Source: Ecdyonurus torrentis
Lineage: Eukaryota; Arthropoda; Insecta; Ephemeroptera; Heptageniidae
Reading direction: 5' to 3'
Assembly (NCBI GenBank): GCA_949318235.1
Contig: OX439131.1
Span: forward strand, 49,043,422-49,107,421
DNA: 64,000 bases
Position 1 is the first letter of the stretch; the number at the start of each line of letters is the position of its first letter. The notes beneath the pieces were generated by a model. That model saw only the letters and a program-made list of their open reading frames with translations. It was not told where the DNA came from and did not search any database. A program made the translations under genes and the position numbers. Positions 1 through 11,092 of this stretch are shown in pieces.

Positions 1-526
1 GCGGTAAGTATATAAGTATCTGAAATTTTTTAGCCTGGTTTGACTTGAGGCCTGGTTTGACTTGAAGCCCGGGTTTAGCTTGAAATCGAGCTTAAACTCG
101 AAAAACGCGCCAAAGCTTGGAAAGCTCAATATTTGATATAATTTGAGCCGAAGTTTGAAAACGAGCTTTCGAGGAAAGAAACTCTAATTTCATTACGAAA
201 AAATTGTTTTTGAAGGATAAAAGTCATAAATAAAATAAAATGGTTTTTACTAATATTATAAACAGCTTATTTTGCATGACAGAATATTAAAAACACAATT
301 TTAAACAAAAATTACAAATTGTTTTTCTTTGCTTTCTGCAAAAATTGTTCTTTAGCTCGATTTATTTTCAAAAGCTCGTTTTTTTTACGAGTCATTCACG
401 AGATTAACTCGAAATAGCTCGTTTTCGAGCTAAAAGTTCGAAAAACGGGTTGATTATTTTCAAAAAAAAGAGCACCTGAAGATTTTGGCCCGGGCGGGTG
501 CTCGAACTGGATTAAATTTACAGCTT
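1..526 (-). mobile_element. hAT-like non-autonomous element, truncated by window start
   Basis: Reverse-complement relative of the complete element at 42951-43478. It shares the CCCGGGCGGGTGCTCGA block near 490-507, many AGCTCG/CGAGCT words in both orientations, and a terminal ttacagcttta end. The other end lies outside the window. No coding capacity is seen. The hAT assignment rests on the 8-bp target duplication of the other copy. Confidence 0.6.
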
Positions 527-600
527 TACAATTAAGCTGTAACTATTAATAAAAAATTAGGATTTGAACGGAAATAAAATAAAATATTATTATAATATAT

Positions 601-685
601 TTATATTATGTTATATTATATTATATTATATTATATTATATTATATTATATTATATTATATTATATTATATTATATTATATTATA

Positions 686-770
<85 letters not shown>
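601..770. repeat. (TTATA)n followed by (TA)n microsatellite
   Basis: About 18 pentamers of TTATA run directly into about 37 TA dinucleotides. The open reading frame across it is an artefact of the repeat. Confidence 0.97.
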
Positions 771-774
<4 letters not shown>

Positions 775-1092
775 ATAATTCTTGTAGAGGTACATATATA
801 TTAAACTATAAAATAATTTAATAACTTAAATAAATACGAGTCAAACACAATTCACATAGTTATTTGTTGTAATTTGAAACAAGAATTTCTAAAGAAAACA
901 TTGTTTAAAATTATAATTGTTAACTTTGTGATGCAAATTAAAAAATTGATAAAATATAAATAAATAAAAACAGATGTGGGATGTGATTGATTTTCAGAAC
1001 AAGCACTCTATAACTAAAATATATTTCAAAGAATATTTGAATAAAAAAATATATTTATTGAACGCATTAGTTCAATATTGATTGAGTAAATT

Positions 1093-1340
1093 GTGAATGA
1101 ATGAATGAATAATTGAATGAATGAATGAATGAATGAATGAATGAATGAATGAATGAATGAATGAATGAATGAATGAATGAATGAATGAATGAATGAATGA
1201 ATGAATGAATGAATGAATGAATGAATGAATGAATGAATGAATAATGAATGAATGAATGAATGAATGAATGAATGAATGAATGAATGAATGAATGAATGAA
1301 TGAACGAACGAACGAAAGAATGAACGAACAAACGCTAACG
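1093..1340. repeat. (GAAT)n microsatellite with a GAAC tail
   Basis: About 50 copies of the tetranucleotide AATG/GAAT with a few interruptions, ending in variant GAAC units. Overlapping frames on the minus strand encode only HSFI-type repeat peptides and are not genes. Confidence 0.97.
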
Positions 1341-2243
1341 AACGAATGAATGGTAAACTATTCATAAATTGGTCCAGATAAATATTATATTAATTTCATA
1401 ATTTCATTACTGCACAACAGTATTTATATACAGTGTGCATCCAGCAATTATGATTTTTTTTGTGTGTGGCATCAATGAAATATTCAAAAAAATAATATTA
1501 TTAAGTGCGAAAAAAAAATTTAACACATGTATCACGTCGTCTATCAGGCAGGATCCTCCGCGCACAACTTAAAAAAAAAAAAAAAATTGCAACACTCGAC
1601 ACGGGCTTGTAAAAAATATCCTACGTCATACGGCACGGCACATATACCATTCGGCACATTAATTTTTCTGTCTACGCTTTTACTTCTTTGGACGGGGGGG
1701 GGGGGGGGGGGGGATAGTGTTCCTATGTGGATGCCTTTTTATCTGCTTTTTATAAGACTTGTATACATTAAAGCGTCTCACGGCGAGTGCCGAGGTAATT
1801 TTTTTATCACGAGCCTGAACACCGAGTATAATATAAAGTGTCAATCCAGTTTGGTGCTGCAAACATAACGTGCGTCGTTTTGATGTTATCAACTTAAATC
1901 AGGTAATTATAACTTCTTAATTAACATTAACTTTGCTGATCACGTTGCACTTGTAAGTCAAGTACTTTATTGGAAGCAAGGTTTTAATTTCTTAATATTT
2001 AAATATTTATAAGTATAAGAAAAAGTCTTATATGTACTTATACACTTACCGCCACGCGCGTACATAACGTATATTAAAGCAGTAATACAAGCCATGGTGA
2101 AGTATGTGTAAATTGTAGATTTTTGTTCAATACAATTATTTATATAATGACTTTATGAAAATAGAGGTTGTGATCATTTACAAATATAAACAATGTACAG
2201 TGTATATGGTTATAATTAAAAAGTCTCACCTCGCCACAAGAAG
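1341..2243. other. non-repetitive stretch with a G20 homopolymer
   Basis: No supported gene. A pure run of 20 Gs sits at 1694-1713. The surrounding 1520-1900 is slightly richer in GC than its neighbours and ends with a donor-like cag|gtaatt at about 1901-1909, so a 5' untranslated exon is possible but unproven. Confidence 0.4.
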
Positions 2244-2330
2244 GATATAAGGCTACGTATATGCGCATGACGTCATATTTTATTTTCTTGGACGCCATAC
2301 TGGAGTAATAAGCGACATGGACAAACTAAG
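2244..2330. mobile_element. MITE family M1, fragment
   Basis: Matches one end of the M1 family (see 39943-40247): ATGCGCATGACGTCATATTT followed by the GCCATACTGGAGTA block and ACAAACT. The rest is lost into T-rich sequence and the (TA)n at 2430. Confidence 0.6.
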
Positions 2331-2425
2331 TTTTTTTTTTCTTTTTCGTTTTTTTTTATTATTATAATTTTTTTTTTTTGCTAAAGGAACTATAGGGTAT
2401 ATACCTTTCGAAATATATAATATGG

Positions 2426-2429
<4 letters not shown>

Positions 2430-2491
<62 letters not shown>
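2430..2491. repeat. (TA)n microsatellite
   Basis: Uninterrupted TA dinucleotides, about 30 copies. Confidence 0.97.
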
Positions 2492-2496
<5 letters not shown>

Positions 2497-3392
2497 TTTA
2501 AAGGAAATGAGTCATACATGAATAACCAAAGTTCAATAAAAATAGAATGTATCTCTTCTTATCTTATTTCTTACAGGAAAATTTTAGTTTTATATTATCT
2601 AGTTAAAAGATAAGTTTGTGTGCTTCTCTAAATGTTTTTTTTATAAAAATTGGTTGTGATGTTAATTAAAGAAGAATAAAGTGACAGTGATCTAAAAACA
2701 TATATTGAAATTAACTATTGGATTGTACCGCAAGGAAATGAAAAACCTGCACAACTATAGAATGAAAAGCATTACTAAAATTGCAGGTTATTCAATTCAT
2801 GTCGGTACATATATTTAATTTAAGGAGTTTTTTTAATAATTTTTTTTTATACTATAGGGTTATATTATCAGAATTTCAATAATTAAAACATTATTAGATT
2901 CGAATTATCAAAATTTTATTACTTTATTTAGGAAAAATATTTACGATGCATTAAAAAAATATAATCTCAATTTACAAAACGTATACAAAATTAATAACAA
3001 CTTAATTATAAATATAATTATGGATTGCACCCGTGTCATTTAAAGCTTTTAAATAATATTAGGAGATAAAATATAATGTTACAAAAAAAAAAAGATTATA
3101 AATCATAGATAATAAAATCTGTGTCAACAATTCTTCAATATAATATACATAAAAAAATTAATCATGTTTAACTTTCAAATTTGCACAATAGTTTAAAATA
3201 AAATAGAAATACAAAAAAATGCAGTAGCAAATATATCAAATATAACATTGTAGTGAATACTTTATGTGCTCAAATTTTTTTTACTTGTTATTACTGTCTT
3301 ACTATAAGCCCATTTTTATTTACTTATTATTTATTTACTTATTTTTGTTATTTTTTTATTTATTGTATTTATTTATTTATTTATTCATTTAC
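2492..3392. other. AT-rich sequence, nothing recognised
   Basis: No coding or repeat structure seen apart from short A and T runs and a T/A-rich lead-in to the following (CCCT)n tract. Confidence 0.5.
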
Positions 3393-3641
3393 TCCCCTCC
3401 CTCCCTCCCTCCCTCCCTCCCTCCCTCCCTCCCTCCCTCCCTCCCTCCCTCCCTCCCTCCCTCCCTCCCTCCCTCCCTCCCTCCCTCCCTCCCTCCCTCC
3501 CTCCCTCCCTCCCTCCCTCCCTCCCTCCCTCCCTCCCTCCCTCCCTCGCTCACTCGCTCACATACTCACTCACTCACTCACTCACTCACTCACTCACTCA
3601 CTCACTCACTCACTCACTCACTCACTCACTCACTCACTCAC
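3393..3641. repeat. compound (CCCT)n / (CTCA)n microsatellite
   Basis: About 38 CCCT units pass through CTCG into about 22 CTCA units. The strand is purely pyrimidine over 3393-3547. The two long overlapping frames (LPPS and THSL repeats) are translation artefacts. Confidence 0.97.
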
Positions 3642-4680
3642 TTACGATATTCTCATTTCCTGAATTATCAGGCATTTTCAAGGTTATCATAAAGTTCATT
3701 TTCTTGTTCAATAAAACTATTAATTTGACTATTCACTTCTTGAAAACTAGAATTTACTGATAATAATTTACGTATCTCCTTCTTCGTCTAATGAAATTTC
3801 TATTATTCGATAAAGTTCGTCATCTCTTAATTTTCTCTTACAATTAGTCATACTGTAATCAAAACATGACATTAACACAATATAGAATTCATTTGTATTT
3901 AAAAAAATTGTCGCTTTGATAATGAAAAAAATGTTACAAAGTACTAATTTGCTAAATTTCATTCCAGTATCAGGAAAAGTTATAATATCTCACATTCTAA
4001 ATATGATTGAAACATTATTTACCGTAATAAGGTCGAATATAATACTTAATTAAATATATAATATATCTACCTATAATTTTGTGTAGTTCTTAAGCACGTT
4101 CCAATGTTGCAATTTGCTTCTAAAATGACGTCGGTCAGTTGGCGTTGCATCGCTGCCATCACGTGTGATTTAAAAAAAAATTGCATTGGCTCTTCACAAT
4201 TGACGCCAACTTTCAAAGTTTGTGCACTTTGATGCGTGTTGTGTTAAAAATATATTTTATCCTCTTTTTTCTATTTACTTTGATTTAATTCAAAATATGA
4301 ACTATGTTATAAAAAATGCAGATAAAAACAAACAAACAAACAAAATAGTTGATATGGGAAAAATTAAATACGTGACATACTGCATTGATGTCATTATAGC
4401 AGAATTGATACTAAATTTCTACATCATTGAAAATAATTATGCTACACAAAATAGTAATTCTGCAATACAACATAGTTATTATGCAGTATAGTATATATTA
4501 TGCAAAACTATACATATTGTTTTGAAAATGAGCAATGCTTACTTTTTCAATAGTTGCATTAATGATTAGTAGTTTATTTTGTCACGTATGTTTTAACTTT
4601 AACTGTAAACACAGTGAGTATAAGAGGGGTTCAATTTTAACCTCATGATGATAGTTATTATTCTTGAGCTACCGAATACG
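3642..4680. other. AT-rich sequence upstream of the LINE, nothing recognised
   Basis: Short frames such as the one at 4222-4491 start at non-ATG codons or lack any protein-like pattern. No family recognised. Confidence 0.4.
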
Positions 4681-4857
4681 CTAGAGAGGTGGTGAGCTAC
4701 ACGCAAGATGTAGTCTCACACACCGTGACGTCACGGCACGCTGTCAAACACACACCCCGACAACTCTTCGTACCGTAAGTTGACCATTCACACCAATATA
4801 AATTATAATTATAACGTAATTAAACTTGTAAAATGTTATTCATTAATCTACTTATTT

Positions 4858-5538
4858 ATGCAATTCCTAAAGCCACATAGCATAATTCCTACTAGTGAGG
4901 GATCCTATAATATACCAGTTAGAGTATTTGATAATCAAGATAAATTATTTAAAAAAATGAGTAATGAAATTAATGAACTAAAAGAAAAAGTGATTAAGAA
5001 GGATAATGAAGTATCTGAACTAAATGTTAGAGTGCAAGAACTTGAGCAAGAGAGATTGTCTATGAACATTGAAATTCATGGAATGCCAGTGACTACGGGA
5101 GAGAACACGCGTGATGTGATAGAGAGTGTGGCCAAAGTTATTGGCGCTCCTTCTGCTGCACAATCAGTTGAAGACTGTTATCGCGTGTATGCTAACCCAA
5201 AGAATGTACGTAAACAAGGCATACCACCTATTGTTGTGGTCAAGTTCAAATCAACTGAGGCGAGGAGAGTGTGGCTTGACAGAAGTAAAACACGTAATCT
5301 TACAATAGGCAAAGTTCAAGGTAATGCAAAGGAAGACAAGTTATTTGTTTGTGAACATCTGACTCCAGAATTGAAAAGATTATTCTACAAAACTCGCACA
5401 GCTGCTAAAATGAGAGGGTGGAAGTTTGTGTGGGTCAAGGATGGAAAAATATTGGCAAAGAAAACTGAAGATACAGGTACTATAAGAATAAAATGTGATG
5501 ATGATTTTGATCGACGTATGCCAGGAGTTCCATTCTAA
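4858..5538 (+). CDS. LINE ORF1, coiled coil plus baculovirus FP-like domain
   Basis: ORF1 of the LINE, 226 aa from the ATG at 4858; the open frame extends upstream to 4780 without an ATG. Residues about 35-65 (MSNEINELKEKV onward) form a heptad-type coiled coil, expected for trimerisation. The rest resembles the Baculo_FP family often found as ORF1 in metazoan LINEs: NIEIHGMP, then GEN, a YRV element, a conserved VVVKF strand, and the C-terminal ...VCEHLTPELKRLFYKTR... region followed by WKFVWVKDGKI. Such proteins are thought to bind the element's RNA as a chaperone. The stop lies 37 bp before the ORF2 ATG, so ORF2 translation probably needs reinitiation. Domain identity is by recognition, not by a search. 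Confidence 0.8.
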   Translation: MQFLKPHSIIPTSEGSYNIPVRVFDNQDKLFKKMSNEINELKEKVIKKDNEVSELNVRVQELEQERLSMNIEIHGMPVTTGENTRDVIESVAKVIGAPSAAQSVEDCYRVYANPKNVRKQGIPPIVVVKFKSTEARRVWLDRSKTRNLTIGKVQGNAKEDKLFVCEHLTPELKRLFYKTRTAAKMRGWKFVWVKDGKILAKKTEDTGTIRIKCDDDFDRRMPGVPF

Positions 5539-5575
5539 TGTGAATTGAAATGTTAGTTTAATTTTGTTTTTTTAT

Positions 5576-8407
5576 ATGGAAGAGTCCCTAAATTTTAATT
5601 TTGATTATGTAAATTGTGAAGTAAAAAATGATTTAAATGATATTTTTATTGATAAGAAAAAGAAAAATAATAATGTTATTATTGTTCATCAAAACATACG
5701 TTCTATAAGAAAAAATTTTAATAATTTTTTAGCTTATGTTAATAAAAATGTTGAGAATATTGATATTATTGTGTTGACTGAAATTTATATTTTTGATCAT
5801 GAAATAAAGGTTTATAATTTAATTAATTTTGATAAATTTGTAAAAAGTAGAGAAGAAAATAAAGGTGGTGGTGTTTTAGTGTTTGTTAATAAGAAATTTG
5901 ATGCTAAAATTATTGATATAAAATTTATTAATGCGGAGGTTTTAAGTCTAAAGTTGAATAATAATTTAATGCTGTATAATATTTATAGACCTCCAGGTTC
6001 TAACAAACTTTTATTCATAAAAGAATTAAAAGATTGTATTTTAAAAAATAATGAAAGTAATTGTGTGATTTTAGGTGATATAAATTTAAATTTGTTAGAT
6101 CAAAATGATAATATTGTACAAAAATATGAAAATAAAATGGCAAAATATGGTTATCTAAAAATTGTTAATGATGTTACAAGGGAGGAATGTACAATACTAG
6201 GAAATTATTCAGCTACTTGTATTGATCATATTTTTGTTAAATTAAATAATTTGTTTGAAATTGATAATAGTTTTATAATTAAAAGTAAAATCACCGATCA
6301 TTATATGACTGGTTGTATATTGAGTACTAATTTAATTAATAATAATTGTAATGAAAAAGTAAAAATTAAAAATTTAAAAAAATTCAGAAATATGATTTGT
6401 AATTATGATTGGAGTATATGTAATAATATTAATTGTCCAAATGAATTATATAATCATATTGTAACAGTTTTTCGAAATATAAGTGATAAATGTGAAAGTG
6501 AAAAATTATTAAATAGCAAGAATAGAAGATTAAATAATGTGTGGTGTACTGATGAAATAAAATTTCTTATGAAAGATAGAGACAAATATTTTCAAAAATT
6601 TAAAAACTCATTACATATGCCTGAATATAGAATTAGATATAAAAAATTAAGAAACAAAATAAATTTTTTAATAAATAAAGAAAAAAATAATTATTATCAT
6701 TCTAAATTTGTTGAAATTGCTGGTGATATAAGAAAATCTTGGTGTTTTATTAATCAAATATTAGGGAAAGAAAATCTTAATATTGATAATATTATTATTA
6801 AATATATGTCTGATGTAAGTTCTATCAAAGATATTGCTAATAATTTTGTAAATCATTTTGTAAATTCAATTGAAGATGTAAAGATTAATTGTAATTTAAT
6901 ATTAAGTGAAAATTCGCTTAAATTTAATAGTAATTTACAATCAATGTATCTACCAAAATTAAATGAGAAACGAGCAGTTTATATTATTAATTTATTAAGT
7001 AAGAAAAAAGGACCAGGTCATGATAATATAGGTGTTCAGGATATTTTATTTGGTGGCGAATCATTAATTCAATATTTAATAAGATTAACAAATATGTGTA
7101 TTGAAAGCTCAGTATATCCTGATAATCTAAAATTATCATTGATAAGGCCAATTTATAAAGGTGGGGATCATAAACTATATAATAATTTTAGACCAGTTGC
7201 TGTATCTGCTTTTGTTGATAAATTTATACAAAAACATATTGAATTATTATTGTCTGATTATTTAGAAGAATTCAATATTATAAATAAAAATCAATATGCC
7301 TATCAAAAAAAAAAGGGTACAGCAAAATGTCTATATGATGTTTCCAATTTTATAAATGAAGAATTAGAAAAAGGGCATCATGTTCTTTGTTTATTTGTTG
7401 ATTATTCCAAAGCATTTGACACTATAGACCATGACTTATTGTTAAAAGATTTAGAAGAAATTGGAATACGAGGACCAACATTAATGTTAATTGCGAATAT
7501 TATAAAAAATAGACAAGTTGCTGTCAAAATTAAAAATATTGTAAGTGAAATTAAAATAATAAAATGCGGTATAATACAAGGAGGGGTCTTAAGTGCTAAA
7601 TTCTTTATAATTTATGTTAACAAAATTTTTAATTTACTAAAATATTGTAAAGCAAAAATGTTTGCCGATGATTTACTTATGATAGCGGCTCATAGTAACT
7701 TTGAAGTTGCAAATAAAATGTTACAAAATGATTTTGATTCAGTTTTGGAATGGTCGCATGATAGGAAAATATTAATTAATAGGAAAAAAACAAAAGTTAT
7801 GCACATTTTTAATAAGTATACATATACTATGCAAAATATTCAATTAAGAGCTCATACTAATAAGTGTTTACATAATTTTACTTTAAATTGTAATTGTGAG
7901 TTTGTAGAACAAGTAAATAATTATAATTACTTAGGAGCTATTATTGATCAAACATTTGATTGGGATTTGCATATTATGCAACTGTTAAATAAATTGAGAT
8001 CTGCAATTTTTAAATTAAAAACAGTAAGATCATATGTGAATGAACAGACGATGAGACAATTATATTTTTCTTTTGTACATCCACATATATTATACGGTTT
8101 ATTATCTTATGGTTGTACTAAATCAGGTAAATTATGGGAATTGAAAAAAATGCAAATAAGAATATTAAAAATTTTAAAAAAAGGAAATAAGCTAAAAAGT
8201 GATCTTGAATATTTTAAGTACTTTAAGATATTGCCAATAGAAGAAATGTTTAAATGTTCTTTTATTTGTGAAAATTATTTTGAAAATTCTCATGGTATAC
8301 CGAGAACTCATATTTATAGTACCAGAACAGCAGTGACCAATCCTTTATTTGTACCAAAAATTGTAAATAGATTCACTGAAAGGACAAAAAAAATTTTTAC
8401 TTCCTAA
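5576..8407 (+). CDS. LINE ORF2: APE-type endonuclease and reverse transcriptase, C-terminal frameshift
   Basis: First ATG of the frame is 5576; the frame opens at 5564 with TTG. The N-terminal endonuclease/exonuclease/phosphatase domain shows VHQNIRSI, LTEIYI, GGGVLVFV, YRPPG, ILGDINLNLL, CIDHIFVK and a terminal KITDHY element with its His. The reverse transcriptase follows: LSLIRPIYKGG, NFRPVAVSAFVDK, LFVDYSKAFDTIDHDLL (first catalytic Asp), GIIQGGVLSAKFF, and FADDLL in place of the usual YADD, then the thumb region. The frame stops at 8405-8407 just after an A8 run (about 8386-8393). In the next frame the sequence continues FLPKLWNQIPSELKSF to a stop at 8499-8501, which is the usual conserved LINE C-terminus. 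One-base slippage in the A run is the likely cause. About 944 aa before the break. Confidence 0.9.
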   Translation: MEESLNFNFDYVNCEVKNDLNDIFIDKKKKNNNVIIVHQNIRSIRKNFNNFLAYVNKNVENIDIIVLTEIYIFDHEIKVYNLINFDKFVKSREENKGGGVLVFVNKKFDAKIIDIKFINAEVLSLKLNNNLMLYNIYRPPGSNKLLFIKELKDCILKNNESNCVILGDINLNLLDQNDNIVQKYENKMAKYGYLKIVNDVTREECTILGNYSATCIDHIFVKLNNLFEIDNSFIIKSKITDHYMTGCILSTNLINNNCNEKVKIKNLKKFRNMICNYDWSICNNINCPNELYNHIVTVFRNISDKCESEKLLNSKNRRLNNVWCTDEIKFLMKDRDKYFQKFKNSLHMPEYRIRYKKLRNKINFLINKEKNNYYHSKFVEIAGDIRKSWCFINQILGKENLNIDNIIIKYMSDVSSIKDIANNFVNHFVNSIEDVKINCNLILSENSLKFNSNLQSMYLPKLNEKRAVYIINLLSKKKGPGHDNIGVQDILFGGESLIQYLIRLTNMCIESSVYPDNLKLSLIRPIYKGGDHKLYNNFRPVAVSAFVDKFIQKHIELLLSDYLEEFNIINKNQYAYQKKKGTAKCLYDVSNFINEELEKGHHVLCLFVDYSKAFDTIDHDLLLKDLEEIGIRGPTLMLIANIIKNRQVAVKIKNIVSEIKIIKCGIIQGGVLSAKFFIIYVNKIFNLLKYCKAKMFADDLLMIAAHSNFEVANKMLQNDFDSVLEWSHDRKILINRKKTKVMHIFNKYTYTMQNIQLRAHTNKCLHNFTLNCNCEFVEQVNNYNYLGAIIDQTFDWDLHIMQLLNKLRSAIFKLKTVRSYVNEQTMRQLYFSFVHPHILYGLLSYGCTKSGKLWELKKMQIRILKILKKGNKLKSDLEYFKYFKILPIEEMFKCSFICENYFENSHGIPRTHIYSTRTAVTNPLFVPKIVNRFTERTKKIFTS

Positions 8408-8501
8408 ATTATGGAATCAAATTCCATCAGAATTAAAAAGTTTTGCAAATAAAAATGAAACGAAATTTAATATGAAAAAATTCTTTCTTGATAATTTATA
8501 A
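8408..8501 (+). pseudogene. out-of-frame C-terminal tail of LINE ORF2
   Basis: Reading from about 8390 in the shifted frame gives KFLLPKLWNQIPSEL and a further 20 residues to TAA at 8499-8501. The PKLWN..P motif is the standard end of CR1/Jockey-type reverse transcriptases, so this is the detached end of the same protein. Confidence 0.8.
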
Positions 8502-8586
8502 AATGTTGAACAATTTTTTGCTGTTTGTATTGATTAATGATGATTAATTTTTGCTTCTTGTATTATAAAAATACTTCTCTTAAATG

Positions 8587-8629
<43 letters not shown>

Positions 8630-8812
8630 TTTTTGTGTAAATACGTACTTTATTTGCTTTTGAAATATATATAATAAAAAATATGTATATGTAGTAATAT
8701 AATATAATAAGACATGATTGTGTAACAATAAATGAACCAACCGATAAGGCTATGCCTTGGTTGGACTTTGTATATTTGTGTGTTTGAAATAATAAAAAAA
8801 AAAAAAAAAAAA

Positions 8813-9970
8813 GTCAAGCTAGAAATTAACTGAGTATTTTATATAAGCTACGTTTGCAACCCCCGGATACAAGAAATATAGGAACAAATAAGCACAATAA
8901 GTTACGGCAAAACAATAAAATTGATGTAATCAATTTTTAAATTTGACTTGGTGGAACCGCTGTATTTCACGTTATTTGTTATTTTTTTGTTAGCTTTTTT
9001 TACCCTTTAACAAATACCGGCCTTGCTAGTAAAGTAGTGACTTTTTTTAATGGTGTAGGTCATTTGGTGTGTGTCCATAAATTGTCCTTCACTTTTGACA
9101 AATTTTTTAAATCAATTCATCTCAGTGATATTATTGAATTAAGTACTAAAATGGCTGTTCCACTCTAATTAAATGCAATTTTATTTTAGTATTGTTTTTT
9201 TTAGAGGAGAAGTTATATAGAATATGCGAGAAAGATAAAAAGAAACTACTAAGCAAATACAAACGGAAAATAAACCAAATATTAACTAATCATGATACAC
9301 GGAAAAAAATAAATAAGTAAATAATGTAATATATAAAGCTAGCTTTTATGGACATTTGTCCAATATAATATGTAGTTCATAGCAAAAAAAACTGTGTCAT
9401 AATAATTCTGTATAAGGCTGTATAATATTATATACAGATTTATTATTTATGCTTTAATACAATTTAGAATTTTGTTATTATCGATAATAATGCTTACATA
9501 ACAAAAAATGCAGCACAAATTATGTAACGTATTTTTTGTACGTATATGATTATAATTTTTGTATTAACTTTAATTTAAATCACAAAAGTTCCCACTATTC
9601 TCATAATTTTTTTTTAATATTCTATGATTAATATGAAAAAGTTAAAATATTTAAATTCGATTATTTAGTTCAAATATATTGTGTGCATGTGTTTTGATTT
9701 AAGCATAAGTATTTCTGCATTATTATTATATTAACTATATACATAAATCTAAATAAATAAGTTAATTATATTATTTAAAAAAAAATTATTAAGCTTATAG
9801 TGACATAATATAAAAAACAAATTATCAGGCTTTTGTTTGTTAAAAAACTTGAGTAACAATATTTATAAGTTTATTTTTTTTTATACAGTTTTAGCTTTCA
9901 AAACGATGACTTACACATTTATATCCATATATACCACATAAAACAAATTAAGATTTTAATTATAAAAACA
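8813..9970. other. AT-rich sequence, nothing recognised
   Basis: No gene and no repeat that I could match elsewhere in the window. Confidence 0.4.
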
Positions 9971-9973
9971 GTA

Positions 9974-10105
9974 AAAACGAAATGGGATCTTCAAAACTGA
10001 TGTCAATTTTTACCAGAGAATATTATTGTAGTATACCCCACGAGACAGCGTGAAAATATTGTAAAGTATGCGATTTCAGTGACTATTGATACTTCATTTT
10101 ATTTG
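9974..10105 (+). mobile_element. MITE family M2, fragment
   Basis: AACGAAATGGGATCTTCAAA, a TTTTTACCAGA segment, CACGAGACAGCGTGAAAATA and AAAGTATGCGATTT follow the order of the complete M2 copy at 46010-46359. Only the first half is present. Confidence 0.65.
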
Positions 10106-10705
10106 TTGTCATAATTAATTATATATTGTAACATATAATAGAATATAAAGTTTTTTATAGAATAATATAGAAATTACAAGGGAGGAAAAAAATAAGGAAT
10201 GATTTGTTTTTAATCATCATACATATAGCAATAAAACAAACATTCTTGTACGGCAAGTATATAAACATTTTAACCTTTTTTACAAAATCATAGGTATGAA
10301 TGACGGACATGCTTTCTTTGCGTCTTTCCATGAAATGTACGTATATATTTTGTTAAAATATGATCTAATACTCTATTTATTCTATCAAATGGTTGTGATA
10401 TATATAACCTCTGCGGATATACAGGGAGTCCATAACGTCTCTGAGGGTGTTTAGACGTTAATAAAACACATAAGACTCAATAACGTATAAATTCTTATAC
10501 GTACATCAAATAAAAGCTTGAATTATGACAATTTTGACAATCAAAACATAAATGCAATCAGATAATTATTAATTTTGCTGCATCAAAAACCGCAAAAAAA
10601 GAAGAGACAATTGACGTCCGATGTGCACTTTTTAGCGCTTGCGTCATCTGAAAAAACACATACAGATTCAAAATTTGTAAGGTCTCACTCGACCGAAACA
10701 TTACC

Positions 10706-10840
10706 TCAAGGCCTCTTTACATGCTCCCCATTGGTAGCTCGACACACGTCGAGACGAACCTCTAGCTCGCGCGACACGTTGTGGAATGTCTGCGGAGTGA
10801 TTGCCTCGATAGCGTCGGTGATACGCTGCTGGTGTCACGC
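10706..10840 (-). pseudogene. C-terminal remnant of a DDE-type transposase
   Basis: On the minus strand, codons read [16 protein letters not shown], then [20 protein letters not shown] and a stop at 10706-10708. The I..AI..ITP..F..V...L..R...C....G.HV pattern is the usual tail of mariner/IS630-like transposases from arthropods and other invertebrates. Upstream the frame hits a stop and then the (TA)n tract at 10910, so the catalytic part is missing. The piece is distinctly richer in GC than its surroundings. Confidence 0.5.
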
Positions 10841-10908
10841 ACTTTCGTCTTGAAGACCTGGTCCTTGACGTAGCCTCAGATATAATATATATATAGAGAT
10901 ATATATAC

Positions 10909-11027
<119 letters not shown>

Positions 11028-11092
11028 CCTTGAGTGTTGCGGACTATTTCCCCTGTCGGTTTGTGTGTAATCTTATCTGATTTCACTGCATC

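Larger units (their letters stand above)
4680..8812 (+). mobile_element. LINE (non-LTR retrotransposon), near full length
   Basis: Contains a 5' leader of more balanced base composition (about 4680-4857), ORF1, ORF2 with endonuclease and reverse transcriptase, and a 3' UTR ending in a run of 19 A (8794-8812). A second A run of 41 lies at 8587-8627 inside the 3' region. Just before the terminal A tail, ACCAACCGATAAGGCTATGC followed by CTTGGTTGG (about 8738-8766) can fold into a hairpin, as is common at LINE 3' ends used for target-primed reverse transcription. The 5' boundary is approximate because I could not find a target-site duplication. The long ORFs suggest a young copy; a frameshift near the end of ORF2 is its main defect. 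Confidence 0.85.

Noticed and set aside
1026..1365. Minus-strand HSFI-repeat proteins
   Set aside because: Same reason: the (GAAT)n tract gives repeat peptides in more than one frame.
3253..3692. Two overlapping 136-142-codon frames with LPPS and THSL repeats
   Set aside because: They are translations of the (CCCT)n/(CTCA)n microsatellite; a tetranucleotide repeat is open in several frames.
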